The notes below the pieces were generated by a model. It worked only from the letters and a program-made list of their open reading frames with translations. It did not search any database and had not been told where the DNA came from. The translations under genes and the position numbers were made by a program. A stretch of DNA of 49,406 nucleotides from Erythrobacter sp. ANT-B3C2 (lineage in GTDB: Bacteria > Pseudomonadota > Alphaproteobacteria > Sphingomonadales > Sphingomonadaceae): contig LXQI01000037.1 in NCBI GenBank assembly GCA_001683845.1, forward strand, positions 1,365-50,770. The letters are read 5' to 3'. Of this stretch, positions 24,689 to 33,434 are shown piece after piece. Within the stretch, counting starts at the first letter, position 1. Every line of letters starts with the position of its first letter.

Positions 24689-25981
24689 ATGACGGCGCTT
24701 CTCGTGCGCGGCGGACGGCCTCTCGCCGGCCGCATCGAGCCCTCGGCCAACAAGAACGCGGTGCTGCCCGTGTTGTGCGCCACGCTGCTGACCGATGCGC
24801 CGATCACCCTGCGTAACGTACCCGAGATCACCGATGTCACGCGGATTGTCGGCTTCTTCCAGGAACTCGGCAGCAAGGTAGAGTGGGACAAGGCGACCAA
24901 GCGGCTGGAGATCGACCACTCGGCCATTCCCGCCAATGCCGGGGCCACGCTGCCGCAGGCGATGCGCGCCTCGATCATGATGATCCCCGGCCTGCTCGCG
25001 CGGCTTGGCGAGGCGCGGCTCGAGCACGAGGTGAAGGGCTGCACCCTGGGTGCGCGTGAGATCGATCCGCACGTCGCGGTGTTCCGCGCTTTCGGGGCCG
25101 ATGTCGGCCAGGCGGGCCATCAAATCGTTTTTCGTGCCACCGGTCGCGGCCAGGCGACGCGGATGTGGCTCGAATATGCCTCGGTGACCACTACGGAGAA
25201 TTTCATTCTCTCCGCGCTGACGGTGAGCGGCACCTCGCAGATCGTCAATGCCGCCTGCGAGCCGCATGTGCAGGAGATGTGCACGTTCCTCGAGCTGTGT
25301 GGCGCGCGGATCGATGGCAAGGGCACCTCGATGGTCACGGTCGAACGGGTGGGCGAACTCGGCGGTGCCGACTACAGCTTTACCGAGGATTTCCACGAGA
25401 TCGCCACCTTCCTCGCGCTCGCCGCGGTCACTGGCGGCGATATCGCCGTGCGCAACGCCCACCCCGAACATTTCATGCTGATCGATCGCACCTTCTCCAA
25501 GTTCGGTGCCGAGGTGCGCCACGAGGATGGCTGGTCGCGGCTCAAGGCTCCGGCCGAACTGACCGTGGAGGAGAACTTCACCAGCCATCTCATCACCAAG
25601 GTGGAGGCCGCCCCCTGGCCCTACATTCCCGCCGATCTGCTGCCGATCTTCATCGCGCTCGGCGTGAAGGCGAAAGGGCAGATGATGTTCTGGAACAAGG
25701 TCTATGAAGGCGGCCTCACCTGGCACACCGAACTCTCGCTGTTCGGCGCGCACACGCTGCTGTGCGATCCCCACCGCCTGATCACCTTCGGCGGCGACAG
25801 ACTTGCGCCCGCCACGGTGACCAGCCCCTACATCATCCGCGTGGCGATCGCTCTGCTGATGACCGCTTCTTCGATCGACGGCGAATCGACCATTCTCGAC
25901 GCCGACCCCATCCGCCGCGCGCACCCGGGCTTCATCGACAATTTCGTCTCGCTCGGCGCAGAGGTCCGCTGGGGCGACTGA
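24689..25981 (+). CDS. murA: UDP-N-acetylglucosamine 1-carboxyvinyltransferase-like enzyme (divergent MurA)
   Basis: A 430-residue EPT-fold enzyme of the MurA class, which transfers enolpyruvate to UDP-GlcNAc in peptidoglycan synthesis. Active-site features are kept: Lys22-Asn23 (here in SANKN rather than SGAKN), Cys118 in KGCTLGAREID (the fosfomycin-target cysteine), Arg123, an Asp in PYIPADLLPIF, and an Arg at the place of E. coli Arg397. However, the usual DRGYE near the C-terminus reads RRAHPG, and the GARPVDLH loop is GAREIDPH. The protein is therefore a divergent member that could be the cell's MurA or a second paralog with another substrate. It follows folE by 37 bases. The ATG at 24689 has AAGGAAC upstream. 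Confidence 0.85.
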   Translation: MTALLVRGGRPLAGRIEPSANKNAVLPVLCATLLTDAPITLRNVPEITDVTRIVGFFQELGSKVEWDKATKRLEIDHSAIPANAGATLPQAMRASIMMIPGLLARLGEARLEHEVKGCTLGAREIDPHVAVFRAFGADVGQAGHQIVFRATGRGQATRMWLEYASVTTTENFILSALTVSGTSQIVNAACEPHVQEMCTFLELCGARIDGKGTSMVTVERVGELGGADYSFTEDFHEIATFLALAAVTGGDIAVRNAHPEHFMLIDRTFSKFGAEVRHEDGWSRLKAPAELTVEENFTSHLITKVEAAPWPYIPADLLPIFIALGVKAKGQMMFWNKVYEGGLTWHTELSLFGAHTLLCDPHRLITFGGDRLAPATVTSPYIIRVAIALLMTASSIDGESTILDADPIRRAHPGFIDNFVSLGAEVRWGD

Positions 25982-26254
25982 GCGGCCCGCCCCGCAAGCG
26001 CCTCGGTGCTACTGCCGATGCCCAGCGCCTAGGGCTATCGGCCTGCGTCCACTATTCCCGCGCTCTTCTGGAGCGTCCACCCCAGCGGTCGCGTGGCTGC
26101 CGATTGGGGGTTCAGGCAAACGGTCCTGAAGTGGGAAACGAGAAAGGACGCTGTTGTGCAGTGCGGCGAGGTCGATATGGATCTTTAAAGAGCCAATCTG
26201 GCATTTTCAGCTCTCGGCCAGCGTTCCGGCTGAGGAATTGGGACGGGGGATCGA

Positions 26255-27975
26255 GTGCTGGCAGCGATGCTCGAATCCAACAGGCTGGAACAGGTGGAGC
26301 TCGTTCTGCTCGGCCTGGCGGTGCTCACCGCAGCGCTGTGGCCTAAGAATCGCCCTGCGCCACTAGCCGGCATTGAGGCCGCCTTGCCCGCTTCCTGGAC
26401 CGGCCCTGGCGCCAGGTGCTGCTCGTGCTGGCGCTGGCGGTTGGTCTGAGGGCACTGCTGCTGCCGGTGTTCGGCCCGCCGGCTCCGTATTATCCCGACG
26501 AATTCAGCATGCTGCTGCAGGCCGACACGTTCGCGCTGGGTCGCCTCGCCAATCCGACCCATCCGCTGTTTGTCTTCTTCGAGACGGTCTACGTCGCCCA
26601 CCTGCCGAGCTATTCCTCGATGTATTTTCCCGGGCGCGGGGCTCCGCTGGCGCTCGGTCAGGTGCTGTTCGGCCACCCATGGGCGGGCGCATGGCTGTCC
26701 ATGGTCCTGCTTGCCCTGGGCACGCTGTGGATGCTGCGCGCCTGGGTCTCGAGCGGGATGGCGCTGCTCGGCAGCATCATCTTCGTCGTTCGCCACGGCG
26801 TACTCGGCGGCTGGCTCAATTCTTATTATGGCGGCGGGCTGATCGCGCTGGGCGGTGTCCTGGTTATGGGTGCCTTTCCACGATTGATGAACGCGCCGCG
26901 CTGGCGAGACGGCGTGGCGCTGGGTGCGGGCCTGGCGATCCTGATGATCTCGCGGCCGTTCGAGGGGCTGCTGTTCTCGCTTCCGTTTCTCGCCATTGTC
27001 GGGTGGAGGCTGCTGGGCACGCTGCGCCGGCGCGCCTTCGCTTCGGCGCTCCGCCTGGCGGGGCCAACCGTGGCGCTGACCGGCGCGGGCGCCATTCTCA
27101 TGCTGGCCTACAACACCGCAGCGTCTGGCGATCCACTCGTCGATCCTTACACGCACAACCGCCTCAGCTATGCCTATACACCGGCCTTCTTGTTCGCCGA
27201 CCCGATCGAGCCGACCAAGGTCGTGCCGGCCCAGCTCGACACATATTACCGTTCGGAAGGCTTCAACAACGGCCTCGGCCGCGACTTTTCCGGCTTTGTC
27301 TGGCTGACGGTGGAAAAGGTGCAGGGCGTTTTGCGCTTCTATATGGGGCCAGCGCTGCTGCTCCCCTTCCTGATCGGGCTGGTGCTGGCCTGGCGAAGAC
27401 CCATCCTGTTGCTGAGCCTGGCGACAATCGGCACCGGGTTCCTCACGGTCACCTTTAATTACACGCAATATCTTGCGCCTGCCACGGGCGTGTTCATGCT
27501 GCTGATCATGATGGGCCTGTCCTGGATGCGGGACTGGCGCTGGCGCGAACGGCCGAGCGGCCTGGCGCTGGCCCGCCTCCTGCCGGTGATCGTCATGGTT
27601 CTGCTGTCGGTGCCGTATCTGGCGCTTCTGGCGGGCGCCCCCCGGCCCCTACCGGAGCCTTTCATGAGGCCCTGCTGCTCTGTGCTGGACCAAACCGCGC
27701 GCACGCAGATCATCGACCAGCTTGAGGCCAGTCCGGGCCGCCATCTGGTGCTCTACCGGGCTGATCTGGACGACCCGCGGTTCTACAGGACGATGGTTGC
27801 CAATGCGGCCGATATCGATGGCGCCGACATTGTATGGGCGCATGACCTGGGCGCGGCAAACCGCCGGCTGTTCGCCTATTACCCAGATCGCAAGATCTGG
27901 GTGGTCGAAGGGTTCGACGCTCCGCGGGCCGTGCCGCTCGACGTCGCCGCAGCAGCCAGGCCGGAGCGCCGCTGA
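26255..27975 (+). CDS. GT-C-like multi-pass membrane glycosyltransferase, frame break near the N-terminus
   Basis: From 26416 the frame encodes about 519 residues with about ten hydrophobic helices. It has a first loop PYYPDEFSMLLQAD with the Asp-Glu typical of lipid-linked GT-C enzymes, and LNSYYGGGLIALGGVLVMGA. The C-terminal 120 residues are soluble. I place it among ArnT/GT39-like membrane proteins; donor and acceptor are unknown. The frame in the next register from 26255 (GTG) or 26267 (ATG) gives MLESNRLEQVELVLLGLAV, PLAGIEAAL. After one missing base near 26386 it joins ARFLDRPWRQVLLVLALAVG, which reads as a continuous N-terminus with an extra helix. If the break is real, translation would have to restart at a GTG near 26414. 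It stands alone after murA. Confidence 0.72.
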
Positions 27976-28085
27976 CACCGGCCGCCCCGGTTGGTCCGGC
28001 CCGGATTCCGCTCAGCGAGGTGAATGCAGACAAGCGAACGGGGGCGCCCCGCCAGCCACCCCCGCGAGCCTTGGTACTTCGGCCG

Positions 28086-28571
28086 TCAGCGGCGGATCAG
28101 CGACAGCAGGGTCTCGGCTGTCGAAACCTTGAAGTCGCCCGCCTCCTCCACGTTCAGTTCGGTCACCACGCCATCGTCGACGATCATCGAATAGCGCTGG
28201 CTGCGCTTGCCCATGCCGTAGCCGCTCATGTCGGCCAAAAGCCCCAGCGCATCGGCGAATGCGCCGTTGCCGTCGGCCAGCATGGTGATGTGCTGCGATC
28301 CTGCATCCTTGTTCCAGTTCGCCATCACAAAGGCATCGTTCACCGATGTGCAGGCGATCTCGTCCACCCCTTGCGCCTTCAGTTCCTCGGCCTTCTCCAC
28401 ATAGCCCGGCAGGTGCTTGGCCGAGCAGGTGGGGGTGTAGGCGCCCGGCACCGCGAAAAGCGCCACCTTGCGGCCGGCGAAGAATTCACGGCTGCCGATC
28501 TTCTCCGGCCCGTCGGCGGTGGCCTTGACCAGCGGCACGTCAGGAATGGTGTGGCCCTTGGTGATCGTCAT
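28086..28571 (-). CDS. Prx5-type peroxiredoxin
   Basis: A 161-residue thiol peroxidase of the Prx5 (glutaredoxin- or thioredoxin-dependent) type. The peroxidatic Cys49 sits in [17 protein letters not shown], the family signature. A second cysteine, Cys74 (EIACTSVND), is at the position often seen in this class. The end region holds [14 protein letters not shown], the Arg-containing active-site strand. It reduces hydrogen peroxide and organic peroxides in the cytoplasm. The ATG at 28571 has GAGGAC upstream. It is divergent from ahcY over 232 bases. With gor in the window it can be recycled through glutathione. Confidence 0.95.
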   Translation of the reverse strand: MTITKGHTIPDVPLVKATADGPEKIGSREFFAGRKVALFAVPGAYTPTCSAKHLPGYVEKAEELKAQGVDEIACTSVNDAFVMANWNKDAGSQHITMLADGNGAFADALGLLADMSGYGMGKRSQRYSMIVDDGVVTELNVEEAGDFKVSTAETLLSLIRR

Positions 28572-28803
28572 CTCTGATGTCCTCTTCGCCCCGTCCGCGT
28601 GCGTACATAAGGCAGGGGGTACGGGGCGCAAGTGCGGTAACGCCAGTGCGGCGGTGCACGTGCAGCGGCTCTTGAGAGGCCGAGTGATTGCGGACGCCCG
28701 CAGGGTTTACGCAAAGGCTGCTTGCTCCTATGTGCAGGCGCGAAATCAGCGTTGCGTGGAGCCCCGGCGACGCCCTCATCGACCACATCAGGAGACTTGT
28801 GTC

Positions 28804-30222
28804 GTGGCCACCGCCCTCGCCGAGAAGGATTACATCGTCAAGGACCTCACGCTCGCCGATTACGGCCGCGCCGAGATCGCTATCGCCGAAACTGAGATGC
28901 CGGGCCTGATGGCGCTGCGCGAGGAATATGGCGCTGCCCAGCCCTTGAAGGGCGCGCGCATCACCGGCTCGCTGCACATGACCATCCAGACCGCGGTGCT
29001 GATCGAAACGCTGGTTGCGCTTGGTGCCGAGATCCGTTGGGCGACATGCAACATCTATTCCACGCAGGACCATGCCGCCGCCGCCATCGCCGCGCTGGGT
29101 ATCCCGGTGTTCGCCATCAAGGGCGAGACCCTGGCCGAATATTGGGACTATGTCGGCCGCATCTTCGATTGGTCGTCCGAGGCCGATCCTGACCAGACCT
29201 GCAACCTCATCCTCGATGATGGCGGCGATGCCACCATGTTTGCCTTGTGGGGCGCGCGGGTCGAGGCGGGTGAGCCCCTGTTCGAGCCTTCGAATGCCGA
29301 AGAGGTGGAATTCGTCCGCGCGCTGAACGCCTTCCTCAAGGCGCGGCCGGGCTATCTCACCGCCACCGTCAAGGCGATCAAGGGCGTCTCGGAAGAGACC
29401 ACCACCGGCGTACATCGCCTCTACAACCTCGCCAAGCAGGGCAAGCTCCCGTTCCCGGCGATCAACGTCAACGACAGCGTTACCAAGTCGAAGTTCGACA
29501 ATCTCTATGGCTGCAAGGAATCGCTGGTCGACGCGATCCGCCGCGCCACCGATGTGATGCTGGCCGGCAAGGTCGCCTGTGTTGCGGGCTTCGGCGATGT
29601 CGGCAAGGGCTCGGCCGATTCGCTTCGCAACGGCGGCGCGCGTGTGATGGTCACCGAGATCGACCCGATCTGCGCGCTGCAGGCGGCGATGGAGGGCTAT
29701 GAGGTGGTCACGATGGAGGAGGCGGTGAAGCGCTGCGACATCTTCGTCACCGCGACCGGCAACGAAGACGTGATCACCGCCGAGCATATGAAGGCGATGA
29801 AGCCGATGAGCATCGTGTGCAACATCGGCCATTTCGACAGCGAAATCCAAATCGGCGCACTCGACAATTACGACTGGAAGGAGATCAAGCCCGGCACCGA
29901 TCTCGTCACCTTCCCGGACGGCAAGTCGATCCTGATCCTTGCCAAGGGCCGGCTGGTCAACCTGGGTTGCGCCACCGGCCATCCCAGCTTCGTGATGAGC
30001 TGCTCGTTCACCAACCAGGTGCTCGCGCAGATCGAGCTGTTCACCAAGGCCGACGACTACGGCAAGGACGTTTACGTGCTGCCCAAGCACCTGGACGAGA
30101 AGGTCGCCGCGCTCCACCTCGACAAGCTCGGCGCCACCCTGACGGTGCTGAGCAACAAGCAGGCCGACTACATTAACGTGCCGGTCGCGGGCCCCTACAA
30201 GCCCGACCACTACCGCTACTGA
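28804..30222 (+). CDS. ahcY: Adenosylhomocysteinase (S-adenosyl-L-homocysteine hydrolase)
   Basis: AhcY splits S-adenosylhomocysteine to adenosine and homocysteine, relieving inhibition of methyltransferases. The 472-residue product shows [21 protein letters not shown], the [12 protein letters not shown] region, the [14 protein letters not shown] segment, the NAD-binding [18 protein letters not shown], and the conserved C-terminus KPDHYRY. It has the about 40-residue insertion of the proteobacterial form. The start is GTG at 28804 with AGGAG 9 bases before it. The open frame upstream to 28468 is not coding. I looked for an SAH riboswitch in the 232-base leader region and did not find its conserved core. 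Confidence 0.97.
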   Translation: MATALAEKDYIVKDLTLADYGRAEIAIAETEMPGLMALREEYGAAQPLKGARITGSLHMTIQTAVLIETLVALGAEIRWATCNIYSTQDHAAAAIAALGIPVFAIKGETLAEYWDYVGRIFDWSSEADPDQTCNLILDDGGDATMFALWGARVEAGEPLFEPSNAEEVEFVRALNAFLKARPGYLTATVKAIKGVSEETTTGVHRLYNLAKQGKLPFPAINVNDSVTKSKFDNLYGCKESLVDAIRRATDVMLAGKVACVAGFGDVGKGSADSLRNGGARVMVTEIDPICALQAAMEGYEVVTMEEAVKRCDIFVTATGNEDVITAEHMKAMKPMSIVCNIGHFDSEIQIGALDNYDWKEIKPGTDLVTFPDGKSILILAKGRLVNLGCATGHPSFVMSCSFTNQVLAQIELFTKADDYGKDVYVLPKHLDEKVAALHLDKLGATLTVLSNKQADYINVPVAGPYKPDHYRY

Positions 30223-30231
30223 ACCAGCCGG

Positions 30232-30267
30232 CGCCTGCCTCTCCCTCTTGCAGGGCAAGGGCAGGCG
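30232..30267 (+). terminator. Hairpin after ahcY, probable terminator
   Basis: An 8-bp stem (CGCCTGCC at 30232-30239 with GGCAGGCG at 30260-30267), with a further CCCT/AGGG pairing inside, begins 9 bases after the ahcY stop. No T run follows, so it may act as a weak terminator or as an mRNA-stabilising structure. Confidence 0.4.
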
Positions 30268-30283
30268 ACCGTCGCAGCCAGGT

Positions 30284-30598
30284 CTAACGGCCTTTGTTGC
30301 CCTGCTTGTCGATCAGAACTGCCTGCTGCCACCGGCCGGGCGCCTTATCGGTGCGGTGAATGCAGCCGGTCCAGCAGCAGGGCCGCTTCTTTCCCTCCAA
30401 CAACTCGTCACACGTCCGCCCGATGCGCCGCTGGCGCGTGGTGGCCTGCCTCGCGTCATCGACCCAGCAAATGAACTCGTTGCGACCGAGCGGCGTCAGC
30501 CCTTGCCACAGGCGCAAGAGTTCGGGTTTTGACTTCAGCGCTGCCTGCAGATCTTCACAGGCTTCGTGAACCGTACCATGGAGAAATGCTTCCGCCAT
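30284..30598 (-). CDS. YdeI/OmpD-associated family protein
   Basis: A 104-residue protein with the core of the YdeI/OmdA family: LWQGLTPLGRNEFICWVDDA, RQRRIGRTCDELLEGKKRPC. These helices and the Arg-rich line are the conserved C-terminal part of the family. A C-terminal Cys-Cys-x3-Cys segment (PCCWTGC) might bind metal. YdeI in E. coli and Salmonella is linked to resistance to peptides; the molecular role is not clear. The ATG at 30598 follows GGAGG at a rather short distance. It is convergent with ahcY. Confidence 0.85.
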   Translation of the reverse strand: MAEAFLHGTVHEACEDLQAALKSKPELLRLWQGLTPLGRNEFICWVDDARQATTRQRRIGRTCDELLEGKKRPCCWTGCIHRTDKAPGRWQQAVLIDKQGNKGR

Positions 30599-31451
30599 GA
30601 AGCCTCCAATCGGCCAATCCTGACCACCCGTCAGGTCTGAACCTATCCACGGGATGACGGAACGTCCACCTCTGGAGGGTAAGCGCTAAGGCAGCTTCTG
30701 GGCAGCAGGTGGCCAATAGCGGCCGTTCATCTGAGCATTGCTGTCGAGAAACTGGCGCTCTCCCATGGCTCCGCGAGGGTTTGGTTCTGGGTCGGCATTT
30801 GCGCCCAAGGCAAACCAATGTGGCCGGGTCAGCTAGAGCAGAACCGGTCACACAAAGGGCAGAAGGGCCAAGGCCGCGGCAAGCAGCAGGATCACTCTGG
30901 CACCCTAACACACCTCGTAGCCGCTCTCTGCAATCAGTGCCCGTCCGCAGCACATTTCCTGGGCTACGCCTCGCTTGCAAGACCGACGCTGCCCGCGAGC
31001 GCGGCCTGCGCTAGGGCCTTTAGCATCTCCCAGGTTGATGGCGAGCGCGGCCGACTCAAAGCGGGATACCTCCCCTTCGATCACTGCCCTGCGGGTTGAG
31101 CCTACGCGGAAACGCCCGATTCCGGCGGTCGCGATGATGATGATGCTGGACCTGCCGCCTGCGGCAGCGTGCTTCCGGCCGGCGGCAGAGGTGCCGGGGT
31201 AAGCGCAACGGCCAGCTTGGGTGGGCGCTCCTGCCTCCTTGAGAACCGCAAACAGGGTGGCTCGGGGTTTGCGTGAGATGGGGCAGACTGCGCGAGCGTG
31301 GGCCATTTCAGTTCCGGACTGCACAAGCTGGGCGCCGCGCAATCGGTTTGAGCGGCGCAGCCGATGGATCAATTGCGCCAACCCCTAAAGCCAGTGCGGA
31401 GGCCGTTCTTGACGACACTCGCGTCCGCCTGTCCCGTGATGATCGCCCCGA
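30599..31451. other. Gene-poor stretch with no recognised gene
   Basis: About 850 bases without a gene I can support. A minus-strand frame (30905-31381) has a stretch of GC-rich codons (IIIIATAGIGRFRVGSTRRA and ESAALAINL). One base off it reads EMLKALAQAALAGSVGLASE, so it may be the ruin of a small gene. No family is recognised, and no start with a ribosome site was found. Confidence 0.4.
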
Positions 31452-31832
31452 TCAACCCACCTCGCAGGCAGTCTCTGGCTCTGCCAATTCCCAGCGGCCC
31501 TCCCCGCGGGTCAGTTCAGCCGTGTTGCGGCGAAACTCATCGTCGCCCAGCGCGAAATCACATGTGAAGTTCGGGTCCGCAATGCCATTGGCCTTGCACA
31601 ACGCTCTAGCGGCCGGCTCCGCATCCGGGCAGGCTTCTGACCAAGCGGCAACGAAATCCTCGCCTCTCGGCGGAGGCAGGGTCCCCTGCTCCTGGGCCGC
31701 GCTGAAGGCGGCTGCTTGGCTTGCTTGTGGCTGCGTAACCTCTTCTGAATTACAGGCGGCAAGAAAAGCGATCGCCGCCATCAGGGCGGGCCGTTTCATC
31801 ACATTGCTCAGCAGGGCGAAGGGCTGCTTCAT
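31452..31832 (-). CDS. Small putative lipoprotein
   Basis: A 126-residue protein with a long n-region and a lipobox-containing signal (ALMAAIAFLAAC, lipidated Cys at about residue 27), then a Gln/Ala-rich spacer and a small Cys-containing domain (EACPDAEPAARALCKANGI, NFTCDFALGDDEFRRN). The C-terminus ends ETACEVG. The four Cys after the lipobox may form two disulfides. No named family is recognised; sphingomonads have many such small lipoproteins. The ATG at 31832 has GGAG 8 bases upstream, better than the ATG at 31799 nearer the signal. It lies 90 bases downstream of the 48-residue stress peptide gene on the same strand and could share its EcfG-type promoter. Confidence 0.72.
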   Translation of the reverse strand: MKQPFALLSNVMKRPALMAAIAFLAACNSEEVTQPQASQAAAFSAAQEQGTLPPPRGEDFVAAWSEACPDAEPAARALCKANGIADPNFTCDFALGDDEFRRNTAELTRGEGRWELAEPETACEVG

Positions 31833-31922
31833 GGGCGCATCTCCAATCATAATGGTCAGTTGTGGTTGTGCCCCGCGAAACCCGCGGCAAGGTCCGTTGG
31901 GGCGGGCTGCTCGAAGATCTAC

Positions 31923-32069
31923 TCAGCCGGGCTCCACCCGGGGGAGCGAAGGCAGCGTCATTGCGGAAGCGATCATTGCAACGGTCAGTGCCAGTTCGGC
32001 GAAAGTCCAGCGACCCGCCAAGGTCGAGGACCGCTGCAACCGTGCCATAGCTGCTGCCCAGCCGTCCAT
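31923..32069 (-). CDS. 48-residue membrane peptide under an EcfG-type promoter
   Basis: The frame starts at an ATG (32069) with a perfect ribosome site, GAGGAG 7 bases upstream, and 42 bases after the -10 of a consensus EcfG promoter. The product begins MDGWAAAMARLQRSS, then has a hydrophobic segment (FAELALTVAMIASAMTL, about residues 23-39) and a short tail ending VEPG. Nothing is known of such a peptide to me. The combination of promoter, ribosome site and hydrophobic helix is the evidence; the ORF is short and its codon use alone would not prove it. A small stress-induced membrane protein is the simplest reading. Confidence 0.55.
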   Translation of the reverse strand: MDGWAAAMARLQRSSTLAGRWTFAELALTVAMIASAMTLPSLPRVEPG

Positions 32070-32111
32070 TCCGCTGCTCCTCATCTCTGATCTGGCGGTG
32101 CTCTGATGGAG

Positions 32112-32136
32112 AACGGCACGTGCAGCGCACCGTTCC
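32112..32136 (-). promoter_or_regulatory. Consensus EcfG-type promoter (minus strand)
   Basis: On the minus strand GGAAC (32136-32132), 16 bases, then CGTT (32115-32112): an exact match to the general-stress sigma consensus. It points to the 48-residue ORF at 32069, with a predicted leader of about 35 bases that contains GAGGAG. Confidence 0.7.
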
Positions 32137-32404
32137 CGCCAATGCCCGCCGAGTAAGGAGAATGTCCCTCGGGCTCGCTGTCGGTTCAAGCGGCAGAGAA
32201 ATGTACCACCTGCCCTTTCCTGCCGATGTTCGCCGCCGGATTGAGCCGTAGCCAGACAACCCGCCGAGCAGATCTCCAGCCGGACCGTTCCTGGGGAAGG
32301 CTGATCTCCTTTCCGGGCAGCGTTGCATCCGCTGGGACAAGCCCGTGCAAGACGCCGACCGGATCGGTTGCCTCCAGGCGCGGGTGCGCGACCCAGACTG
32401 CCAT

Positions 32405-32429
32405 GGAACGCTGGCTATGCCGATCCGTT
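32405..32429 (+). promoter_or_regulatory. Consensus EcfG-type promoter (plus strand)
   Basis: GGAAC at 32405-32409, 16 bases, then CGTT at 32426-32429, an exact match to the consensus. The next plus-strand gene is the OmpA-domain gene at 32541, 111 bases downstream. It is divergent from the minus-strand EcfG site 268 bases away. Confidence 0.65.
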
Positions 32430-32540
32430 CATCCCGCAGTAATAAAAATCTAAAGTGAGATATGCGCATGATCCTAAAATCGTTGATCTGCGCCGTTTAT
32501 CTTTAGCACAATGCTTGGTGTAGCAAGGGAGGAATAAAAT

Positions 32541-33146
32541 ATGGCAGAAATACCAGTCGAAAAGAAATCTAGTCTTGCATGGCTTTGGGTTCTACTCGGC
32601 CTTCTACTTGCAGCCTTGATCCTCTGGTGGATCTTTAGCGGCGACAATGACGAGGTCGGAAACGAGGCGATCACCACCGAAGAGGGCGTCGTTGTCCCCG
32701 GGCCGGCCGCCGGCGAAGAGATTGTCTACGCCCAGCAGACGCCGCTCACTGCCGAGACAGTGGAGGAGGCGAACCAGCGCGCGCTCGAGCGGCTTAGGAA
32801 CGATCCCGAAGCAACGCCGCGGGTGTTCTTCGCCTTTGATTCAGCCGAGTTGACCAGCGGCGCGCAAGCGGTCCTCGACGCGATGATCGAAACCCGCGCC
32901 GATGCAGCCAGTGAGGGGATTACCTTGGTCGGGTTTGCTGACCGGGTGGGTCCACGGCCCTACAATCTCGAACTGTCCGAACAGCGGGCCGAGCAGGTCA
33001 GGCAATATCTTGCCGGCCAAGGCATCGGCGCCGACCAGATCGATGTCGAGGCGGAAGGCGAGACGCCGCCGCTGGTAGAAACCGGCGACGGTGTGCGCGA
33101 GCCGCTTAACCGCCGCGTGCGGGTCGAACTCGCCGACAGCGAGTAG
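32541..33146 (+). CDS. Membrane-anchored OmpA-domain protein
   Basis: A 201-residue protein with a short basic start, one transmembrane helix at about residues 12-33 (SSLAWLWVLLGLLLAALILW), a linker to about residue 90, and a C-terminal OmpA-like domain. The domain carries FFAFDSAELTSGAQAVLD, then LVGFADRVGPRPYNLELSEQRAEQVR and LNRRVRVEL. It would bind peptidoglycan from the inner membrane; it is not a lipoprotein or barrel. Such anchors occur in MotB-like and type VI systems, but none of those genes is here. The ATG follows a GGGAGGAATAAAAT leader. An EcfG-type promoter lies upstream, and a strong terminator lies after the stop. Confidence 0.9.
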   Translation: MAEIPVEKKSSLAWLWVLLGLLLAALILWWIFSGDNDEVGNEAITTEEGVVVPGPAAGEEIVYAQQTPLTAETVEEANQRALERLRNDPEATPRVFFAFDSAELTSGAQAVLDAMIETRADAASEGITLVGFADRVGPRPYNLELSEQRAEQVRQYLAGQGIGADQIDVEAEGETPPLVETGDGVREPLNRRVRVELADSE

Positions 33147-33167
33147 GCAGCGGCGCGATAGCTGAAA

Positions 33168-33200
33168 AGCGGGGGGGGGCAGTGCCCCTCCGCTGTTTTT
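33168..33200 (+). terminator. Rho-independent terminator after the OmpA-domain gene
   Basis: A GC-rich hairpin (AGCGG and the following G run, 33168-33181, with 33182-33194, one bulge) ends in TTTTT at 33196-33200. The left arm holds nine consecutive G residues. Confidence 0.8.
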
Positions 33201-33222
33201 CCTGCGCGAGGGCCTAGCCCTC

Positions 33223-33357
33223 TCATTGCGGCCGTTCGGCCTTGTGCCGCTCGGCCAGCGGGCAAGAGCGGTCCGTCGCGACGGACCTCTTCTCCAGTAA
33301 TGCTTCGCGGTGCTGCTTCGACCGCCCGATCGGACGGTCGGCCCAGATCTGGTGCAC
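33223..33357 (-). CDS. Possible 44-residue charged peptide
   Basis: A minus-strand frame starts at a GTG (33357) with AGAAGG about 8 bases upstream, and runs to the stop at 33223. The product is highly charged (HQIWADRPIGRSKQHREALL, then ERHKAERPQ) and probably helical. There is no family match known to me. It lies 77 bases downstream of the BNR-like lipoprotein gene on the same strand. Evidence is thin, and the start may lie elsewhere. Confidence 0.25.
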   Translation of the reverse strand: MHQIWADRPIGRSKQHREALLEKRSVATDRSCPLAERHKAERPQ

Positions 33358-33434
33358 TGGGATCGCCTTCTCAGGGCGAGTAGCGCACCCGTGCCGTCCA
33401 TCGCTCCCCCGCCGCTGCGGCAGGCCTGCGCCGG

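Noticed and set aside
28033-28065. CGGGGG/CCCCCG hairpin between the GT-C gene and the peroxiredoxin gene
   Set aside because: Six pairs, a 14-base loop and no T run; too weak to call a terminator.
28572-28803. Possible SAH or SAM riboswitch before ahcY
   Set aside because: The conserved cores of the known SAH and SAM-II motifs could not be found; the leader has only the GTG start and AGGAG.
32186-32404. 72-codon minus-strand ORF between the two EcfG promoters
   Set aside because: No ribosome site; its start directly abuts the plus-strand promoter at 32405 and no family is recognised.
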